A DNA stretch of 64,000 bases from Norana najaformis (Eukaryota > Annelida > Clitellata > Crassiclitellata > Hormogastridae), in the NCBI GenBank assembly GCA_964023275.1, contig OZ029917.1, positions 28,286,005 through 28,350,004 of the forward strand, given 5' to 3'. The first letter of the stretch is position 1; every line of letters starts with the position of its first letter. Below the pieces are notes generated by a model that had not been told where the DNA came from, made no database searches, and saw only the letters and a list, made by a program, of their open reading frames with translations. Positions 1-12,540 of the stretch are shown here, one piece after another. A program made the position numbers and the translations under genes.

Positions 1-109
1 CAAATACCTTTCAAGGCATTTGAGAACATGCTCAATTTCTTTAATGTTAATTCTTTTAACTTATTTTAGCTGAAAAGGTTTAAAAAACTTTAAAAAGTTG
101 AGGTATAGA

Positions 110-900
110 TGATTTACATCCTAAATTTTACAAGAGAGTGAGAGAAGAAATGGGAGAGGCGTTAGCACAGATCTTCTGTGCATCAGTGCAGTCCGGAAAG
201 TTACCACAGGAATAGAGATGCACTTTTAGCGGCACTGTGTGTGAAAAGGGAAAAAACAGTGAATCACAGAAAAACCTACAGACCTACAGTTTAGCTAGTG
301 TTGTGTGCAAAGAATTTTAGAATCATGAAAAGAATTTTAAGGATATCGAAGAAGTTTATGAAAAGATAGATAAGAGTAAATGGATGTAGTTTGCCTGGAT
401 TTTTCAAAGCACTTAACTGGGTACTTCATGTTAGGCGGCTGGCCAGCAAGTTGCAAGTATGCAGGATCAGAGGGCAGGTACTAACGTAGATTATCAAAGC
501 TGTTAATCAAGCAGAAGACAAAAGGTGGCCATGGGAGAAAAATATTACGGCTGTACAAGAGTGCTAAGCGCAGTATTACAAGAATCAGTGCTTCGGCCAT
601 TGCTGTTTATATTTTTCATTAACAACATAGATTGTGGGATTTTATTTAAAATTTCTGTGTTTTCAGATGATACAAACTTTGCAGAGCTATGATTCATGAA
701 GAAGTATAGATATTACTAGAGTATATAGGAAGAATGTTCAAATGGTCAGAGGACTGGCAGATGCGTTTTACTTTAGAAAGTGACGTATGTGGAGAAGAGG
801 AACAAAGAGTTTTCATACGAAATTGAGGGCAAAGTGTTGAAAGTGAATAAGACAGAGAGGGACTTGGGAGTGATTATAGATAGATTTCGTGGATCAACTT
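110..900 (+). pseudogene. Decayed CR1/jockey-like LINE reverse transcriptase
   Basis: Read in three frames, this stretch gives typical non-LTR reverse transcriptase fragments. Near 130-210 is VREEMGEALAQIF followed by SGKLPQE, the fingers region. Near 570-690 come SVLRPLLFIFFINNID and then FSDDTNFAEL, the catalytic FADDT block with A changed to S. Near 840-890 is KTERDLGVIID, the conserved D-LGV-I block after the catalytic site. Stops and frameshifts separate the pieces, so it cannot encode an active enzyme. The D-LGVII spacing and the IDSGI-type motif fit a CR1/jockey-like clade, but I cannot assign it firmly. The 5' end may lie beyond the left edge. Confidence 0.75.
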
Positions 901-999
901 GAAGAAATTAGGACACTATAAACCGTCACTACATGCATATGGCCTCAAGACATACAACATGCAGAAAACTCGGCAAGAATGGGCTTTATTAGAAACTCA

Positions 1000-2150
1000 T
1001 CAAAGTAGGCTACTAATTAACTCTCTTAAGCTTCTGGCTGCTTGCAGAGACAATCCATCTGTTCGTGTATGAAAGTGTTGCCTAGATGTAGCTAAAACAT
1101 GTCTTTGTATATGTATGCATGATGCTATATACAGTTCTAATTTTCCGGACTTGATTACTAGTGGAGCTTTTTAGCTAATGGAATCTGATGGATTATTTTC
1201 TGCTCGGAATCTTTTGTCTGTGAAATTGGTTTCTTCACTCTTGCCTTCTTAGATCTGTCTTACGCGATTCCTCACCAATCGGTGAACGGCAAGCGAAATT
1301 CACGAATCGAAACCCACATCATATGACAGCTTCACACGAAGCACATTGACTAATCCGCCTGAAAAAGCGATGAATTCAGAATCGAAGGCTTATAATATAC
1401 ATAGTTCATTGATTCAGATAATTACACGTGTAATGGGACCGTCACTCAACCCGAGATGCGTCCGCCATCTCCTATAGGATCTCTTCCAATTTTGGATGCA
1501 TGTGTCCAGTCACAACAACCGCCAACTACATAAAAGCTGCTGATGTTGACCGGTTAACAGACTCACGGCCATTCTTCTCTGCAGCAGAAACGGAAAACGC
1601 CAACTCATACAACTACGTTTCGTGGGCTAGCTACAGTCTGTAAGTAGCCATCGTTTATTGCTCTCGTGCATAATATTTTTTTCATGAATTCATCCAAGCA
1701 ATAATTTTATCAATAATGTAAACTTGTACCACATCGCGACAGAGAAACCTGGTGTTAGGAAAAGTCGGGTTTTTACCCTCTAAAAAAGACGATAAAAATG
1801 AGGGTTAAGCCTTGAAACAAATGACTTAAAATATAAGAGGCGTCCCCACCGCGATTCCGTCCATAGTTAGGGTTGACGCTCCACTGGCCGAGCTCCCCTC
1901 ACGGGGCCCACAGTTCTGGAGTCGTGAAATTTGATATTAAGGTTTGATGCGCCGGCCTAGCCAACCCGCGAGTCCGGCGCAGAACACATCCCACATTCCT
2001 CGTATGGCGGAGAAGCGGATGGCCTTATTGCGACCTCCACACCTTCGTTATCCCGCTAGGTCTGCGCATACATAGCTCACACAACTTGGGCACTGCGAAC
2101 TTCTGAGTACTGAGGCGCGAGCCTGCTCTCGGCCGCGCCTGACAAGTCCG
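1000..2150. other. No gene recognised
   Basis: I see no convincing exon, RNA gene or retroelement motif here. It is probably unclassified repeat or intergenic DNA. Base composition becomes more GC-rich from about 1850. Confidence 0.4.
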
Positions 2151-2620
2151 TTCTTTGTCTCGTCGTCGAGGATACTCCAGACCGTGGGACTTTCTTGTGG
2201 ATCTGGTCTTTCATGGGCTGATGCTTCTCGACTTCATCCAGGACAAGCTTGTACTCCTCGTCGCTGATGATAGTGTCGAAATGTGGTTATGCATGGTGTT
2301 GAGTTTGATGCTCGGCCACCGCAGTTGCGCCCTTGAGGACGAGGCAGGGAATAAACCCGACTCCCAGTGACGAACAAGGCGGCATCTCCCACACCCATAT
2401 CTAGACTGGCGCGACCTCAAGGCTGACCCACGCGCCATCCAACGCGTTCACGGCCCTGCGGTACTTCTTGTTTAGGCGGCTAAGGCCTCGAGGTCGCTGA
2501 CTTTGCGTAGACAGAAAGATTGAGACGAGGGCTGTTGTGTGGTCAATCTCGGATATAATGCCATCGTCGTTAGACACGTTCAGTAATAACTTTCGCTTCA
2601 AGGTTCAAATCTTCCGACGA
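1900..2620 (-). other. GC-richer block with broken minus-strand reading
   Basis: This block is more GC-rich than its surroundings. Short minus-strand readings without a shared start run through it, for example DEEYKLVLDEVEKHQPMKDQ near 2210-2270. The codon-like character suggests a decayed coding sequence, retroelement or retrocopy. I do not recognise the family, and stops break every frame. No splice sites that join the pieces were found. Confidence 0.25.
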
Positions 2621-3339
2621 CCCAATCGAAATCGTACGTAGCCGAAGCTACCGCAATAGAGCGAATCTGGGCGTTTTAAAAAGTGACGTGGAACTGTACA
2701 CCTTTGATTGGAAGCGCTCTTACTCACAGCGACTAGCCTATACAGCCCCGGGTCAAGCAAGACAGCGTCACCGCGAAGCTTCCGGCCTGCAGGAGCCAGT
2801 ACAGCCGTGAACAAAAAGCTTCGGCCCGGTCCACAGCTGACGCGACTACCCTACACACATCTCGAGTGTAGTCTGTTTATAATTCAAAGTCGGAATATTG
2901 TTGGAGACCCAGGCTAGCTGTGCAGCATTCGGTGCTAAGAAGTTCTCAACTGCCAGTCCTTATCACCTTTTCTCCGTTCTGTCAGTCTAGGTGGTACTTG
3001 CTTGTGTCCGTTTTCACAAGGCAACACAGCTGGCATAGGCGTACGAAATGCTATAAATCAGCCGCCAGTCGGATTCCAAAGAAGTCCTTCAACAACACAA
3101 GCGTGCTTGCAATTGCTCTTTTCAATCGTTGCTGTTAAAGTGTCTTCACACGCTTTAACATCCTACCTACTCGTTTCCTGATCCCGTCTTCCATTCTTTT
3201 CGCCGCATTAGTTTAATATACATTGAAGTCTTCATACAAGATATCTCCTTCTCAAACCTTGTTTCAAATCCATCTCCTCCCTTGATAACCTTTCTTCCTA
3301 CACCACTTTTTTCCACGAAATCTTGAAATACACGCTTCT

Positions 3340-5595
3340 TTATTATGAAATCCTGCTATCACTCTAACAATGCTAGGTGCAATTCCTATCGCCAGGCCTT
3401 CAAATCTTTCGGAGACGCCTTGGGGGCGCTTACAAACGCACCTGTGATCCTCACCTTATCTCTGCCCTTAAATCTGCCACAGATAAATACCACTACCTTC
3501 CACCTACGGGTAAACAGAGATTTACTCCTCACTAGTTCGTTACTGGTCCGCTAGCCCTCACCTTTTCTGGAAACCATAAACCAGCTCCTCCAGCGGAACT
3601 CTTCCAGCCCACTTTCGAATTCTCTTCCGTCTTCTTCAATAGTGACTCGTTCTGTTCTTTCTTTTTAGTTAAATTTAGTATACTCCTTTATCTTCAATCT
3701 CTCATTTCCAAAACCACCAATTATCTACTCTGATGCTCCCTCCTCCACTCGTGACCACCCACCCTCTCCACCTCGATCATCATTATTTGTCTTCCAACTC
3801 ACATCCGAGACTGAAATATTACATCTGTTAAAATCTCTTCCGAACAAACAGTGCGAACGTGACCCTATATTTACCTCCTTATTGAAAGACTGTGTTCCAA
3901 TCGTTACCAAAATAGATAATCTCTCCTCGTCTACTGGTAATTTCCCTCTCCTGTCCAAGCAGTCTGTGGTTACCCCGTTCTCGAAAAACCATCACTTGAT
4001 AAAGAAATCCTTTTGACCTACTGATCTGTTTCTAACCTGTCTTTTATCTCAAAATTAACTCAACATGTTGTCCTCTCGGATTAATGACTTCCAACTCACT
4101 CTTTAATCAACAACAATCTGGTTTTACTAAATGGAACTCAACTGACACCCTGCTCATTTCCCTCTGGAATATGCTTGCTTATGCCGTCTCTCATCGACAG
4201 GTTCCTTGACTCTGCCTTTTTGATATTTTAGCAGCCTTTGATACCATTGATTACAGCATCTTACTCCAAAGACTTTTACCCTGGTTTGGTTTCAGTGACT
4301 GTGATCTCCTCTGGATATAATTTTATGTCTTCTCCCGCTCTTTATCCATTGAAACATCGGAAGCCTCATCCCAAATATGCCCTCTTGGTTGAAGAGTTTC
4401 ACAAGGCTCTGTTCTTGGACTTCTTCTCTTTATCAGTTGCACTACCACTTCAGTCCACTCATTAAAGCATTCTCAGTTAACCGTCACCTCTATGCTGAAG
4501 ACACCCAACTATTCATCTCTTTCTTTCCGATAAAGTTCACCGACTCCATAGGTCTTCTTCATGTGGTTACATGAATCTCCTTCTGGATGAGATCTGCATG
4601 TAATTTCCTGTGCTTGAACCCAACTAAAACTGAATTCATATTATTTTATAGGCCTCTGTGATCAGCTCAAGAAAATTCTCGACCCCTCTGTCTCCATCAC
4701 CCTGAATTCTACCTCCACCCACACATTTACTACCAATTCTCCTGTCCACAACTTAGATATAATATTTAACCAAAAACATCAGCTTCACTGATCATATCAC
4801 CCATCTTTCTTGCTCTTGCTTCATGCATATCTGTGTTCTACGCAGAATTCGCCCTAAGCTTGAATTCACAACTGCATGTACCATCACCACATCCATAGTC
4901 CATGCTACACTAGACTATTGCAGTTCACTTTACATGGATATAGACACCACCCAAATAAGCTACCTTCAAGCTGTCCAGAATGCTCTCGCTCGTGCTGTCA
5001 CCAAAACCCCCGAAGACCATCATATTCCTGTTCTCAGATCATATCTTTGGCTCAAAATACCTGAACAGAGTACAAAGTCCTGTCGCTTACCTACAACATA
5101 CTTCAATCCTTCCAACCTTCCTGTGTTCGTCAGTTATTTGCAACCCAACCATTCCATTCAACCCTCTCCTTTTCCACCCTAACGCTTCTCGCCCTCCTGT
5201 CACCTCATCCTTAAAATTTAGAAATCACTTCTTAGCCATAACTGCTCCGCCTTTCTGGAAGAAACACGCACCTGAATTACGACACTTACCTGACCCATCC
5301 TACGAACTCACCAACACTTCAACCCTTGCAATCTCTGCGTAAGTCTTTCACTGAAAACTGAAAACACTCCTCTTCCAGAAACCCTCTCCTGATTCCTCCT
5401 CTTTCTCTTAGCTATCTTGCTGATGCAATTCCAAGCACCATCCAACGTACTGTAGCCGTCAAACTATCTGCCTGCCTGAACTCTGCATCTTGATACGGAT
5501 TTTGTTTTGACTGAGCGTTTGTAAGTAAGCTGGTTCCCACAACTTAGCTTTCGTTGGGCGCTATAGAAATCTTGAGTTTACGATTACGATCATGA
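3340..5595 (+). mobile_element. L2/CR1-type non-LTR retrotransposon, family A, decayed
   Basis: This plus-strand LINE copy is broken by many stops. Around 4190-4300 the palm motif reads FDILAAFDTIDYSILLQRL followed by PWFGFSD, matching L2/CR1 reverse transcriptases. Around 4370-4420 is the remnant of the PQGSVLGPLLF block. Around 4900-5010 is LDYCSSLY followed by LQAVQNALARAVTKTP, the thumb motif. From 5200 the C-terminal block reads SLKFRNHFLAITAPPFW. The 3' end, 5546-5591, contains GGGCGCTATAGAAAT and a short TTACGA tail repeat, as expected for the site where its reverse transcriptase initiates. A second copy with the same 3' end lies in antisense at 12540-13020, which defines the family terminus. 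No 5' end or endonuclease domain was recognised. Confidence 0.8.
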
Positions 5596-5784
5596 AAAGA
5601 AAATGATAACTCCGTGCAGGCCAGCCTTTAAGGGCTCGGCTGCTAAAATATATTTAATGGTTATTAACAGGGCCTAAATATTCGACTAAATGTTAAAGTT
5701 TCTGAGGCGCAGAAATTAGTGAAAGTAGTGTATGATGCAATCCTTTACATTCATTTTTTGTAGCGTCGTCTGAAGAACGGAAGG

Positions 5785-7947
5785 ATGAAGGCGAGGGCGA
5801 TCAGCTGGTCAACAGGCCTAGTATTGCTGGTAGTCATTCTGAATGTTGCTCGAGCGATAAGTAACAATGGATCCTCTTCCTATATGTGTCGTCAGCAACT
5901 CTGCGTAGATCTGGAAACTCACAGTCAGTCTGAAAAGACATCGATAAAGACAGCGTCAGTCGCGAGCCGAATCAACAGCAGCGATGGCCAACAGCATACA
6001 AGTTTCGCGCAGAGTCAGTCATCGTCAAGATATCAACAAGAGCAGAATTGGTTTCTTGATCTCACAAATGAAGGAAACAGTCTGGTATTTAGTAACACAC
6101 AGAAAACACCTGTCAAGCAGAGCAACCGCATCCAAGTTCTAGCAAATGAACGGATGTATTATAGAAGCAAAGTTACAAGCAGTTTGGACAGAAGAGTGGC
6201 CGACTTGAAGATGAAATCTCGAACTGAATTTATAAGCATCACGAACATAAGAGTGGCTGATTTAAAGAGGGAATTCAGAAACAAAGTTAGAGGTGGCTTT
6301 GAAAGATCTGACTCTAGGAGAAAATCTAGAAGCGAAGGTAGAAGCAGTCCAGACAGAAGAGTGACTGATTTAAAAAGAGAATCTAGAAACGAAGTTAGAG
6401 GTGGCTTTGAAAGATTTGACTATAGGAGGGAATCTAGAAGCGAAGGTAGAAGCAGTCCAGACAGAAGAGTGGCTGATTTAAAGAGAGAATCTAGAAACGA
6501 AGTCAGAGGTGGCTTTGAAAGATCTGACTCTAGGAGGGAATCTAGAAGAGAAGGTACAAGCAGTCCAGACAGAAGAGTGACTGATTTAAAGAGAGAATCT
6601 AGAAACGAAGTTAGAGGTGGCTTTGAAAGATCTGACTCTAGGAGGGAATCTAGAAGAGAAGGTAGAAGCAGTCCAGACAGAAGAGTGACTGATTTAAAGA
6701 GAGAATCTAGAAACGAAGTTAGAGGTGGCTTTGAAAGATCTGACTCTAGAAGGGAATCTAGAAGCGAAGGTAGAAGCAGTCCAGACAGAAGAGTGACTGA
6801 TTTAAAGAGAGAATCTAGAAACGAAGTTAGAGGTGGCTTTGAAAGATCTGGCTCTAGAAGGGAATCTAGAAGCGAAGGTAGAAGCAGTCCAGACAGAAGA
6901 GTGACTGATTTAAAGAGAGAATCTAGAAACGAAGTTAGAGGTGGCTTTGAAAGATCTGACTCTAGAAGGGAATCTAGAAGCGAAGGTAGAAGCAGTCCAG
7001 ACAGAAGAGTGACTGATTTAAACAGAGAATCTAGAAACGAAGTTAGAGGTGGCTTTGAAAGATCTGGCTCTAGAAGGGAATCTAGAAGCGAAGGTAGAAG
7101 CAGTCCAGACAGAAGAGTGACTGATTTAAAGAGAGAATCTAGAAACGAAGTTAGGGATGGCTTTGAAAGATCTAACTCTAGGAGGAAATCTAGAAGAGAA
7201 GGTAGAAGCAGTCCAGACAGAAGAGTGACTGATTTACAAGAAAAAATCGAAAGTTCTAGAATAAAATTTAGAAACGAAATCATGAACAATCCGAATTTAA
7301 GAGCGGCAGATACAAGCAGAAACAGAAGAGAATCTAGACGCCAATTTTCAAGCATAACAGAACGGACAGTGTTTGATTCGATTAAGGACTCCTTAGATGA
7401 AGTAAGTGTTGACAGTTCAAAAATAATTGAGACACGAATAGGCAAAACTTATCTGTGGAGAGTGAACAGAAACAGTTCGGCTAAAAGACTTACCACTGGG
7501 GGTGCTAGAGACGAAGTGGACAGAAGCAGTTTGCGTAGAGCAGAGGCAGCCAGGTCAGTGGATATTGAGAGCCAGCGAAGGACAGCTGTAGGATCTTTGA
7601 AGAGAGAAATCAGTTTTCATAGCAGCACGGAGGGCGCAGTGACAGATGCAAAACATCTCAAAAGAAACATTCGAACGGTGTCATTGGTGAATGCGGGGCA
7701 TTGTGTAAGATTAAGAAACGAAAGAATAACTAGAAGAACCAGTTATCTCCCACGTCAGTCTCACAAGAATTTCAAGAAGTGTGAAACAACAACGACAGCT
7801 GAAGTAACTGGTATAGTCTTCAATACGACCCCTATCGAATTTCTACAGATGCGAAATTCTACTGCACCGGACATGTCCCTCGCATACATGTATGACCAAA
7901 ACCAGACGAATCATCGCTTAGAATGTTGTCTCCAGGCAAATAATAAG
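5785..7947 (+). CDS. Secreted Arg-rich protein with 36-residue tandem repeats (exon)
   Basis: This is a 721-codon open exon. A splice acceptor ends at 5763 after a T-rich tract, leaving 21 bases of 5' UTR before the first ATG at 5785. The donor AATAAG/GTAAGC falls at 7947/7948, exactly after codon 721, so the intron is phase 0. Reading past the donor gives only low-complexity sequence. Residues 1-24 form a signal peptide (VLLVVILNVARA). Then come CRQQLC and a polar linker, followed from about residue 132 by Arg-rich repeats with consensus SSPDRRVTDLKRESRNEVRG continuing GFERSDSRRESRSEGR. Each repeat has about ten Arg and eight acidic residues, with KR and RR pairs. The C-terminal part (about 600-721) holds five cysteines and N-glycosylation sites (NTT, NST, NQT), ending in ECCLQANNK. 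I do not recognise the family. It could be a matrix or coat protein, or a precursor cut at dibasic sites; both are inference. Downstream exons were not identified. Confidence 0.75.
6178..7245 (+). repeat. 108-bp in-frame coding tandem repeat
   Basis: Units begin at AGCAGTCCAGAC-like sites at 6343, 6451, 6559, 6667, 6775, 6883, 6991 and 7099, each exactly 108 bp apart. A degenerate unit starts at 6235, a shortened one at 6178, and a final partial one at 7207. Central units differ by only a few bases, while the edge units are diverged. That is the usual pattern of unequal crossing-over or gene conversion in the middle of an array. Nearly all differences are substitutions that keep the frame. 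Confidence 0.95.
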
Positions 7948-8289
7948 GTAAGCAGTCTAAGCAGTAAACCTGCCTCCTCTTCTCTGTCTCTCTGTCTCTG
8001 TATGTCTGGTCCCTACTTTTCTATATCTTGGCCATTTTTCCAACTGCTTGCGAGGTGCATCCAATTTTTCCCTGTGTGTCTTTCTTGCTCTTACCATCTG
8101 CGGTTATTAGGCCTACGAGATAAACGAACTGATCGGCATGATGCTTATTGGCGTCTCTTTGAGTCGTAATTCTTGTAGTTATGTCCCGTTTCTGGTTAGG
8201 AGGCTAATGTCGTAAGCAAATCAAAGAATGTTCACTACACTTTATTGCTCAGGTTTTTTCATCACCAGCCGTACTCCGCGTGCTATTTG

Positions 8290-8500
8290 ATTAGGTATAC
8301 TGACCTTGAAAAATGCTCAACGCTTCAACTTTCAAAATTGACATCTCTGCCTCCCTGTGTGGCCGTGCCCAGAATAGACAGCTGTCTAACTATAATTCAG
8401 CCTTATCTAAAATCCTGGATAAGCACATTCCTGCTATGTTTAAGAGGGTTGCTGCACGCCCTTCCTAGCCCTGGTACAATTCATGCTCACCCCTCGTATA
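8290..8500 (+). mobile_element. LINE fragment (linker between endonuclease and RT)
   Basis: The sequence from AAAATGCTCAACGCTTCAAC to the CTGGTAC motif is closely similar to 18760-18945. Both contain GAGGGTTGCTGCACGCCCTTCC, which decodes as VAARPS, part of the RVAARPSQPWY-like linker found before the RT domain of L2/CR1 elements. No open frame remains. Confidence 0.55.
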
Positions 8501-8589
8501 AGTAGATACTGTACTCAATCAATGGACACTGACTTCCGCCGGTCCATGGCACCCGAACAGTACCGGGTTCCTGGGCGTTCTTGGCTGCT

Positions 8590-8850
8590 GGTCTTAGACT
8601 TTGCAATTCGCTGCCTAGTTCAATTCGTTCTGTCACTTCTTTGATGGCCTTCAGAACTAAGGTTAAGACTCAATTGTCTCAACTTGCTTCCCCGTTGTAG
8701 TCTAACTTCTCCAGTTCTCTGACCTACTGGAATTCGACATGCCTTCTCCAACGGACTATGATCTTTGATTACTAATTCACTTGAAGCGACCATCGATGGA
8801 TGCATTGAGCATTACGATAACAGCGCTATATAAGTTATAGATTAGATACA
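8590..8850 (+). mobile_element. LINE 3' end fragment
   Basis: A decayed C-terminal block (near 8620-8690, resembling SFDGFRTKVKTQLSQLAF) is followed by a 3' terminus AGCGCTATATAAGTTATAGA at 8821. This is the GCGCTATA-type end shared by L2/CR1 elements in many marine animals. It may belong with the fragment just upstream. Confidence 0.5.
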
Positions 8851-9030
8851 CCTCCGTTTAGTTTGATTTCAGTACCTGCGTTGTAGGCTGAGTGCCATTA
8901 GTGCTTCGAATACTTAGTTGAGTAGGTAAAACGATGAGGTGCATTCTTGATGTACCAATGTTTTCGTTTAGAAGCATTCTGTGAACTTTTTGTAGACCTT
9001 TATCGCACTCGAAGATTTACGATATATTTG

Positions 9031-9560
9031 TTGTACAAGACTGATCAGTTTTCTGGTATTCCCGCATTTTGCATCGCTTTCCACGTTCCGTCATGGCAAA
9101 CGCTGTAGAATGCTTGTATGATGTCTATGAAGTTGACGAAAACCTTCTGGTTGTGTCCGATGCTTCGTTCAAGTATCTGTCTAATCGTCAGTTGTGCTTG
9201 ATCTCGGTATAAAACCGGCCTGTTCTTCTCCAAGTATTCTCTCTACATATTGATTCATTCTGTTTTGTATTATATTGGGGAACACTTGCTGAGACGCTTT
9301 GTAGGCTGCTACCTCTGTAATTTTTGTAGTCTCGCAGATCTCCCTTTTGTGTATTTGGACGGTTATCGTTTTTCCCGTCTTCCAGGATTTCTTCGTCTCG
9401 ATGAAAGTTTGTAACAAGAGTATGTATAGCTTTAACAACTGTTTCTCCTCCTTCTTGAAGCAGTTCCGCAGTGACTTTTCTCATCCCTGGTGCTTTATTC
9501 TTCATATTGTTGATGGTTTCTCTTACTTCTTCCTGTAGAAAGTTGGGCATTTTTCCTCTA
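9031..9560 (-). pseudogene. Decayed non-LTR reverse transcriptase (second clade)
   Basis: On the minus strand this gives EVRETINNMKNKAPGMRKVT, then TAELLQEGGETVVKAIH, KGDLRDYKNYRGSSLQSVSA, EEQAGF and FVNFIDIIQAFYSVCHDGTW followed by MQNAGIPEN. These correspond in order to the RT fingers and palm (KAPG, NWRGI-L-S, EQAGFR, FDSVWHDGLW, GIPE). The style matches elements with endonuclease/RT polyproteins that are distinct from the L2 group elsewhere in the window. The region shifts frame at least twice and has lost the catalytic DD block, so it is dead. Confidence 0.75.
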
Positions 9561-9599
9561 CATTGTAAAACGATGTTGAAGTCATAAAAAATATAAGAA

Positions 9600-12540
9600 G
9601 TTCATAAGTGAGCACACAGTGTTCAGGTAACTAGAACAGTCACCGAGCCCAACCAAAAAATCTCATCCAGATTTTACGGTGACACGGTGTTCAGAGTCCA
9701 TGGACAGCGTTTGCGTCGAAGATGAGGAACGACGACGGCTGAAGAAGTTAGCAGCATACGATGGCATCACCATCCAGATGTTCGTAAATGGTAGAGGATG
9801 CAGCTTCCGGATATATCTCAAGCCACCAGGTCTGTGCAGGACAGGCATTCATCGCCAGCCGTCCGATTGGTCGTAGAACCTTTTCGTAATCGAAAGTCGA
9901 CGCCACTCCGAAAACTCTCCTCGACTTCTCTTCGCCAAATCCAGTATTTTTTGTTTACAGACGGCGTACATAGATCTGTAGGTCTGAGGCCTGACTATGC
10001 GGCTGGAAACCTATCCATGCAGCTTCTGAGTGAGTGGACAGGTCGAACAGCGACCGAAAAACCTTCATAAAACACGCGAAATACTAGGCGGAATCGAAAG
10101 ATGACTTCGAAACGCTGATTTCGCCAGAGTGGAAGTACGAAGATACAAAACTATCGAGCAGATTCTGCGTTGAGATGAATAATACGTCGAATTGCTAAAA
10201 TCAGCAAAATAACGAACAACATGCACAGACAGTGGCAAATAGCCTAATTAAGCGGTTGCCGTGCTATTCCTGACCTCCAGGTCACCGATAAAAGAAACTT
10301 CAGTCCTCCACAAGTTAAATGTATTAGGCTGTGATAACTTTTATGAAAATAAATAAATGCCATGACTGAAAATGACTGTTAAAGCAGAAGGTTTAACATC
10401 GACAGAAATAGAAAACACGACCCTGTGTGATGAAGCATGATCCTAGATTTGGCTAATGGCAATAAGAGAAGTCCAGAAAAAAACAGCTGATGTCAGTATC
10501 ATAGTCTTAGGCAGCATTATAGCGATAAATTTTGTTTTTTTCAGCATCTGAGCAACTGTTCCTCTCGATTTCCAGTGCTGTCAATCAACAACTACAGGCA
10601 AGTCAGCAATTTGGATAAGTAGGCTCAGAAAACAAGTAGCATGAAGTCAAATTTCAAGCTTAAATTCGCACATCATGAGATTATCAAAGTGGGTGCTGCC
10701 ACTGTAGGCCTCACAATTATGCAAGCTGTACACCCTATATATCAATACAAGGCTTTGTCTAAATTTAAACAGGCAGTTTGGCCAGCCGTCAGAGTTTCGA
10801 CGACTGACTTTTCTGCACTCGAAACTTAACTTATCTCTGCACTGTTTATTAACTAATAAACTCGGCAATTCAAAAGTATGACTCCTCTCCCGCAGGGTGA
10901 ATCCGCGAGTGCTTTGCTGGAAATAACTGGTGAAGACAAAGTTTAGGTGCCTGGTTGCTTTAAAAAAATTTCAAATCAATTTTCTCACAATATTTCCCAA
11001 ATTTTATACTGTCACCATTCAAAAGGCCACTACGCCCAGCCCGGTGTAGAAAGGAATCGATCCTCCCAAACTAATTCTGTTGACAGGAAGCCACCCCAGG
11101 ATGGAAGGGGATAAGTAAGCCGGGAGACTACAAGAGCTTGAAAAATGTTTTGTAATTTATTAGAGGGCATTCCTTGAGATCGAAGTTCTTTTAGTGGGTA
11201 AAGGCGTCGGCTTATATATTATATATCTATATATATACATACATACATATATATATATATATCTGTGTAATAACTATAGTTAGGTCGCTAGTCTTACCAG
11301 GCAACATACATCATTGACGAATAGTAAAGACTTTCACATACCACTATTTAGTGGCAAAAAGATATAGGCCTGTTTGGAAGCCAGGCATTTCTTCGTTGCC
11401 CATGCGAAGCTGATTCGCTGTTCTAACTGCGCCGATGCGTCTAAACCGAGGTAGAGAATGACGCAAAGATTCATCATAGAAATTTCAGGCGGAAGGAAAA
11501 AATCGAGTTTAGGGGAAGGAAAACTCGTGAGCAACGTTTGTCAAATTGCCTTTAATATTGATACACAGTGATGACATAAGGCATAGGCATAAGTTAGAAG
11601 TAGTTAAAAATGACCTTGCATGACCTTCAAATGTGCACCAAAACGTGGGAAGACTAAAAACGTCATCAGTTTTTTTTAGGACAGATCATGAAAATTTAAC
11701 TTGGATCCGCCAGTGGCTGTTAGAACGGGCAATAATTTTCCGCGAGTGTAGGAGGAATGCGTCATTGAGGTGGGTACGCGCATACACATTATATATAAAG
11801 CAAAAGACAGAAGCCCAGAGGACGAGATTAAGGGCAGATGTCACGAAGCCTATTCCTTAATTTGGCCTCAGGTTTTGATTGCTAGGGAAGGACAATTTTT
11901 CCATACTGCTTCAGACTATCCCCGAGCTGAACCGACTTTCCAGAGGAACTCGTTTTTCCGGCACTACTCGTGACGCATGATAGGAAGTTAGATGGTGATC
12001 ACAAAGATGATAGAGCAGTGGCGTAGTGTAGTGGCATGGCGTTAAAACTTTATTTAAAATGTCATCATAGATTTCTAAAGGGTCATATAATTGGTCTCAT
12101 TTGGCCCCTTTGCAATCTTCTGGATCCGCCTCTGAGACTGGCATCTCCACTGCTTCCCGATAGGCCTTTCCCCAACACTCGGATCCAAAAATCGCACGCT
12201 GCGATGGGTAAAATCGGGAACTTAGGATTGGAAGGACATCAAAACAAAGCAGATAGCACTGGGGAAAGAAACTGAATTAAATTCCCAATTATTAATACAG
12301 TTTTACAGCTATCACGCCATACATTTATTAGCCACACGACACTTTTCTTATGATGTATATGATTCTACAACAAATCACCATGTTCACGTGAAATGCAATA
12401 ATTAAGTGAAAATGAATTAAACACTCGAATTAATTTAGAATCTGTTTTTATGCATGCTAGCATACATGCATTAGGCTTAGCTGATCAGGCATCCATGCAT
12501 ACATGTATGTAATAACAGTTAAGCTTATAGGCGATATATA
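9600..12540. other. Long stretch without a recognised gene
   Basis: No exon or retroelement motif was recognised. Short open stretches at 9680-10070 have no homology that I can see. A TA/CATA microsatellite lies at 11214-11265. The rest looks like old repeat or intergenic DNA. Confidence 0.4.
11214..11265. repeat. TA / CATA microsatellite
   Basis: This short, imperfect run of TATATA with three ATAC interruptions is visible directly. Confidence 0.9.

Noticed and set aside
6178-7245. A CRISPR-like array
   Set aside because: The units are contiguous coding repeats without spacers in a eukaryotic gene.
6420-7445. A 341-codon open frame antisense to the 36-residue repeat gene (Leu-rich repeats)
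   Set aside because: It is the shadow of the 108-bp repeat: once one unit lacks a stop in that frame, all do. It has no signal, splice or family support, while the sense strand has all three.
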